This document shows positions 6,320 through 7,154 of a stretch of DNA of 7,154 bases, one piece after another; the first letter of the stretch is position 1; each line of letters opens with the position of its first letter. The notes under the pieces are model-generated. The model was not told the DNA's origin. It did not search any database and was given only the letters and a program-made list of their open reading frames with translations. This DNA comes from Chloroflexota bacterium (GTDB taxonomy: Bacteria; Chloroflexota; Anaerolineae; Promineifilales; Promineifilaceae), in assembly GCA_008501785.1 (NCBI GenBank), contig QQUD01000563.1, forward strand, positions 1 to 7,154. The letters are read 5' to 3'. The translations under genes and the position numbers were made by a program.

Positions 6320-7154
6320 ATCATTCACTTCCCTCAATACACGGTCATACACAACCACCGTCTCCGTCGCTGTCTTTTCCCACGAGAATTTTGCAGCCTG
6401 ATCTTCTGCCTTTTTGCGTAAATCGGCGGCTAAGTTTTCTTGAATGACAGATGCGATGATGGCACCTGCCATTTCTCGTTCGGCGTCAGGGTCAACTGTA
6501 AAACCAGCATCTCCCACGACTTCTGGCACAGAGCTGGCGTTGGTTGTGACCACCGGCACACCTGAAGCCAACGCTTCCAGTACAGGCAATCCAAACCCTT
6601 CGTAACGACTGGGGAAGACAAAGGTTTCTGCATTACGATACAAAACGGGTTTGTCTTCTTCATCCACAAAGCCAATCCATTTCACATAGTCGTCAATGCC
6701 GAGTCGTTTGATGTAGTTGTCGTAATCTGGGTAAATGTCATTGACCTTTTGTGGTTTACGACCTGCCAATATCAATGGATAATCGTCGCCTAGCGCCTGT
6801 CCCACGTATGACCAAGCATACAGCAGTGACATCACGTTTTTATGCAGTTCATACCCACCCAAATAGAGAATATAAAAGTCCGGCAGGTCGTATTTTTTGA
6901 GGACAGCCATATCGACCAGCGAATTGTCACCCGGTTTATAATCGGGGCCAACTGCCAGGTAGATATGGGTGATTTTTTCGTCGGGGATGCCGAGATGTTG
7001 CATGATGTCTTGTTTGCTGGCGAGGGAGTCGGTGATGATGTGATTGGCGCTTTGGGCGCTGGTGGTGACGAGGGCGTTGTAGAGGCGGGTGGGTAACGGC
7101 CGTCTATACTCAGGTACCAACATCGTCGTCAAATCATGCACTGTCACCACTAGC
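6311..7154 (-). CDS. GT4-family glycosyltransferase, C-terminal part (5' end outside window)
   Basis: Transfers a sugar from a nucleotide-sugar donor, probably in exopolysaccharide, O-antigen or other envelope glycan synthesis; GT-B fold, retaining. The frame stays open to the window edge. The first residues read VVTVHDLTTMLVPEY, an internal GT4 motif found after the first N-terminal strands, so the GTG at 7150 is not a real start and the N-terminus is missing. Visible marks: TDSLASKQDI (about 40-49 of the visible part), IYLAVGPDYKP, LYLGGYELHKN (96-105, the start of the C-terminal donor domain), LAGRKP (128-133), WIGFVDEEDKPVLYRNAETFVFPSRYEGFGLPVLEA broken here at its key EX7E pair Glu184/Glu192, then GVPVVTTNASSVPEV. 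The C-terminal half is complete and ends VLREVNDKW. The last codons come from the heptamer repeat. No membrane segment is visible. The acceptor is unknown. It is upstream of argS on the same strand, but argS has its own promoter. Confidence 0.92.
   Translation of the reverse strand, partial: LVVTVHDLTTMLVPEYRRPLPTRLYNALVTTSAQSANHIITDSLASKQDIMQHLGIPDEKITHIYLAVGPDYKPGDNSLVDMAVLKKYDLPDFYILYLGGYELHKNVMSLLYAWSYVGQALGDDYPLILAGRKPQKVNDIYPDYDNYIKRLGIDDYVKWIGFVDEEDKPVLYRNAETFVFPSRYEGFGLPVLEALASGVPVVTTNASSVPEVVGDAGFTVDPDAEREMAGAIIASVIQENLAADLRKKAEDQAAKFSWEKTATETVVVYDRVLREVNDKW
7096..7103. repeat. Iterated palindrome ACGGCCGT, copy 5
   Basis: Inside the glycosyltransferase gene. On the minus strand it straddles AGA CGG CCG TTA (Arg-Arg-Pro-Leu), the third codon phase. 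With the other copies, all three phases are represented. Confidence 0.6.

Noticed and set aside
6264..6328. Short CRISPR-like array
   Set aside because: The units are 7 bases, contiguous without spacers, and occur in both orientations as a hairpin.

Overview
The window is bacterial chromosome with two convergent gene blocks. The organism cannot be fixed from this sequence alone. The style of the arginyl-tRNA synthetase and the mix of sugar-type oxidoreductases with a HutC-type regulator recall Chloroflexota (Anaerolineae/Caldilineae-like), but this is only an impression. Base composition looks balanced, and no gene stands out as foreign.

Plus-strand block (1-3531): the 3' part of a D-2-hydroxyacid dehydrogenase, an aldo/keto reductase, a diverged shikimate-dehydrogenase-like enzyme and a GntR/HutC regulator. 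The gaps are 36, 92 and 34 bases, all genes face one way, and each of the three complete genes has a ribosome-binding site. This looks like a regulated catabolic operon for a polyol, sugar acid or cyclitol. The substrate is unknown. The shikimate-dehydrogenase-like enzyme keeps the catalytic Lys/Asp pair but has lost two Asn that hold shikimate in true AroE. The 92-base gap before it holds a striking paired palindrome that could be the operator of the regulator or an mRNA hairpin.

Convergent gap (3532-3947): nearly all of it is one large imperfect inverted repeat (about 3589-3916), a MITE-like palindrome. A perfect 25-base inverted repeat of the dRS3-like 'ATTCCC-N8-GGGAAT' type sits near its centre, as if a younger repeat had landed inside an older one.

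Minus-strand block (7154-3948): the 3' part of a GT4 glycosyltransferase, a heptamer-repeat hairpin that supplies its last codons, a good sigma-70-type promoter, argS (arginyl-tRNA synthetase with an altered HIGH motif) and dcd (dCTP deaminase). argS and dcd are 37 bases apart and probably cotranscribed.

Across the whole window the 8-base palindrome ACGGCCGT occurs five times, with two more near-copies, where about 0.1 would be expected by chance. It falls in all three codon phases and also between genes, so it behaves like a highly iterated palindrome of the genome (as HIP1 does in cyanobacteria). I saw no CRISPR array, tRNA, rRNA, transposase, phage gene or defence system.
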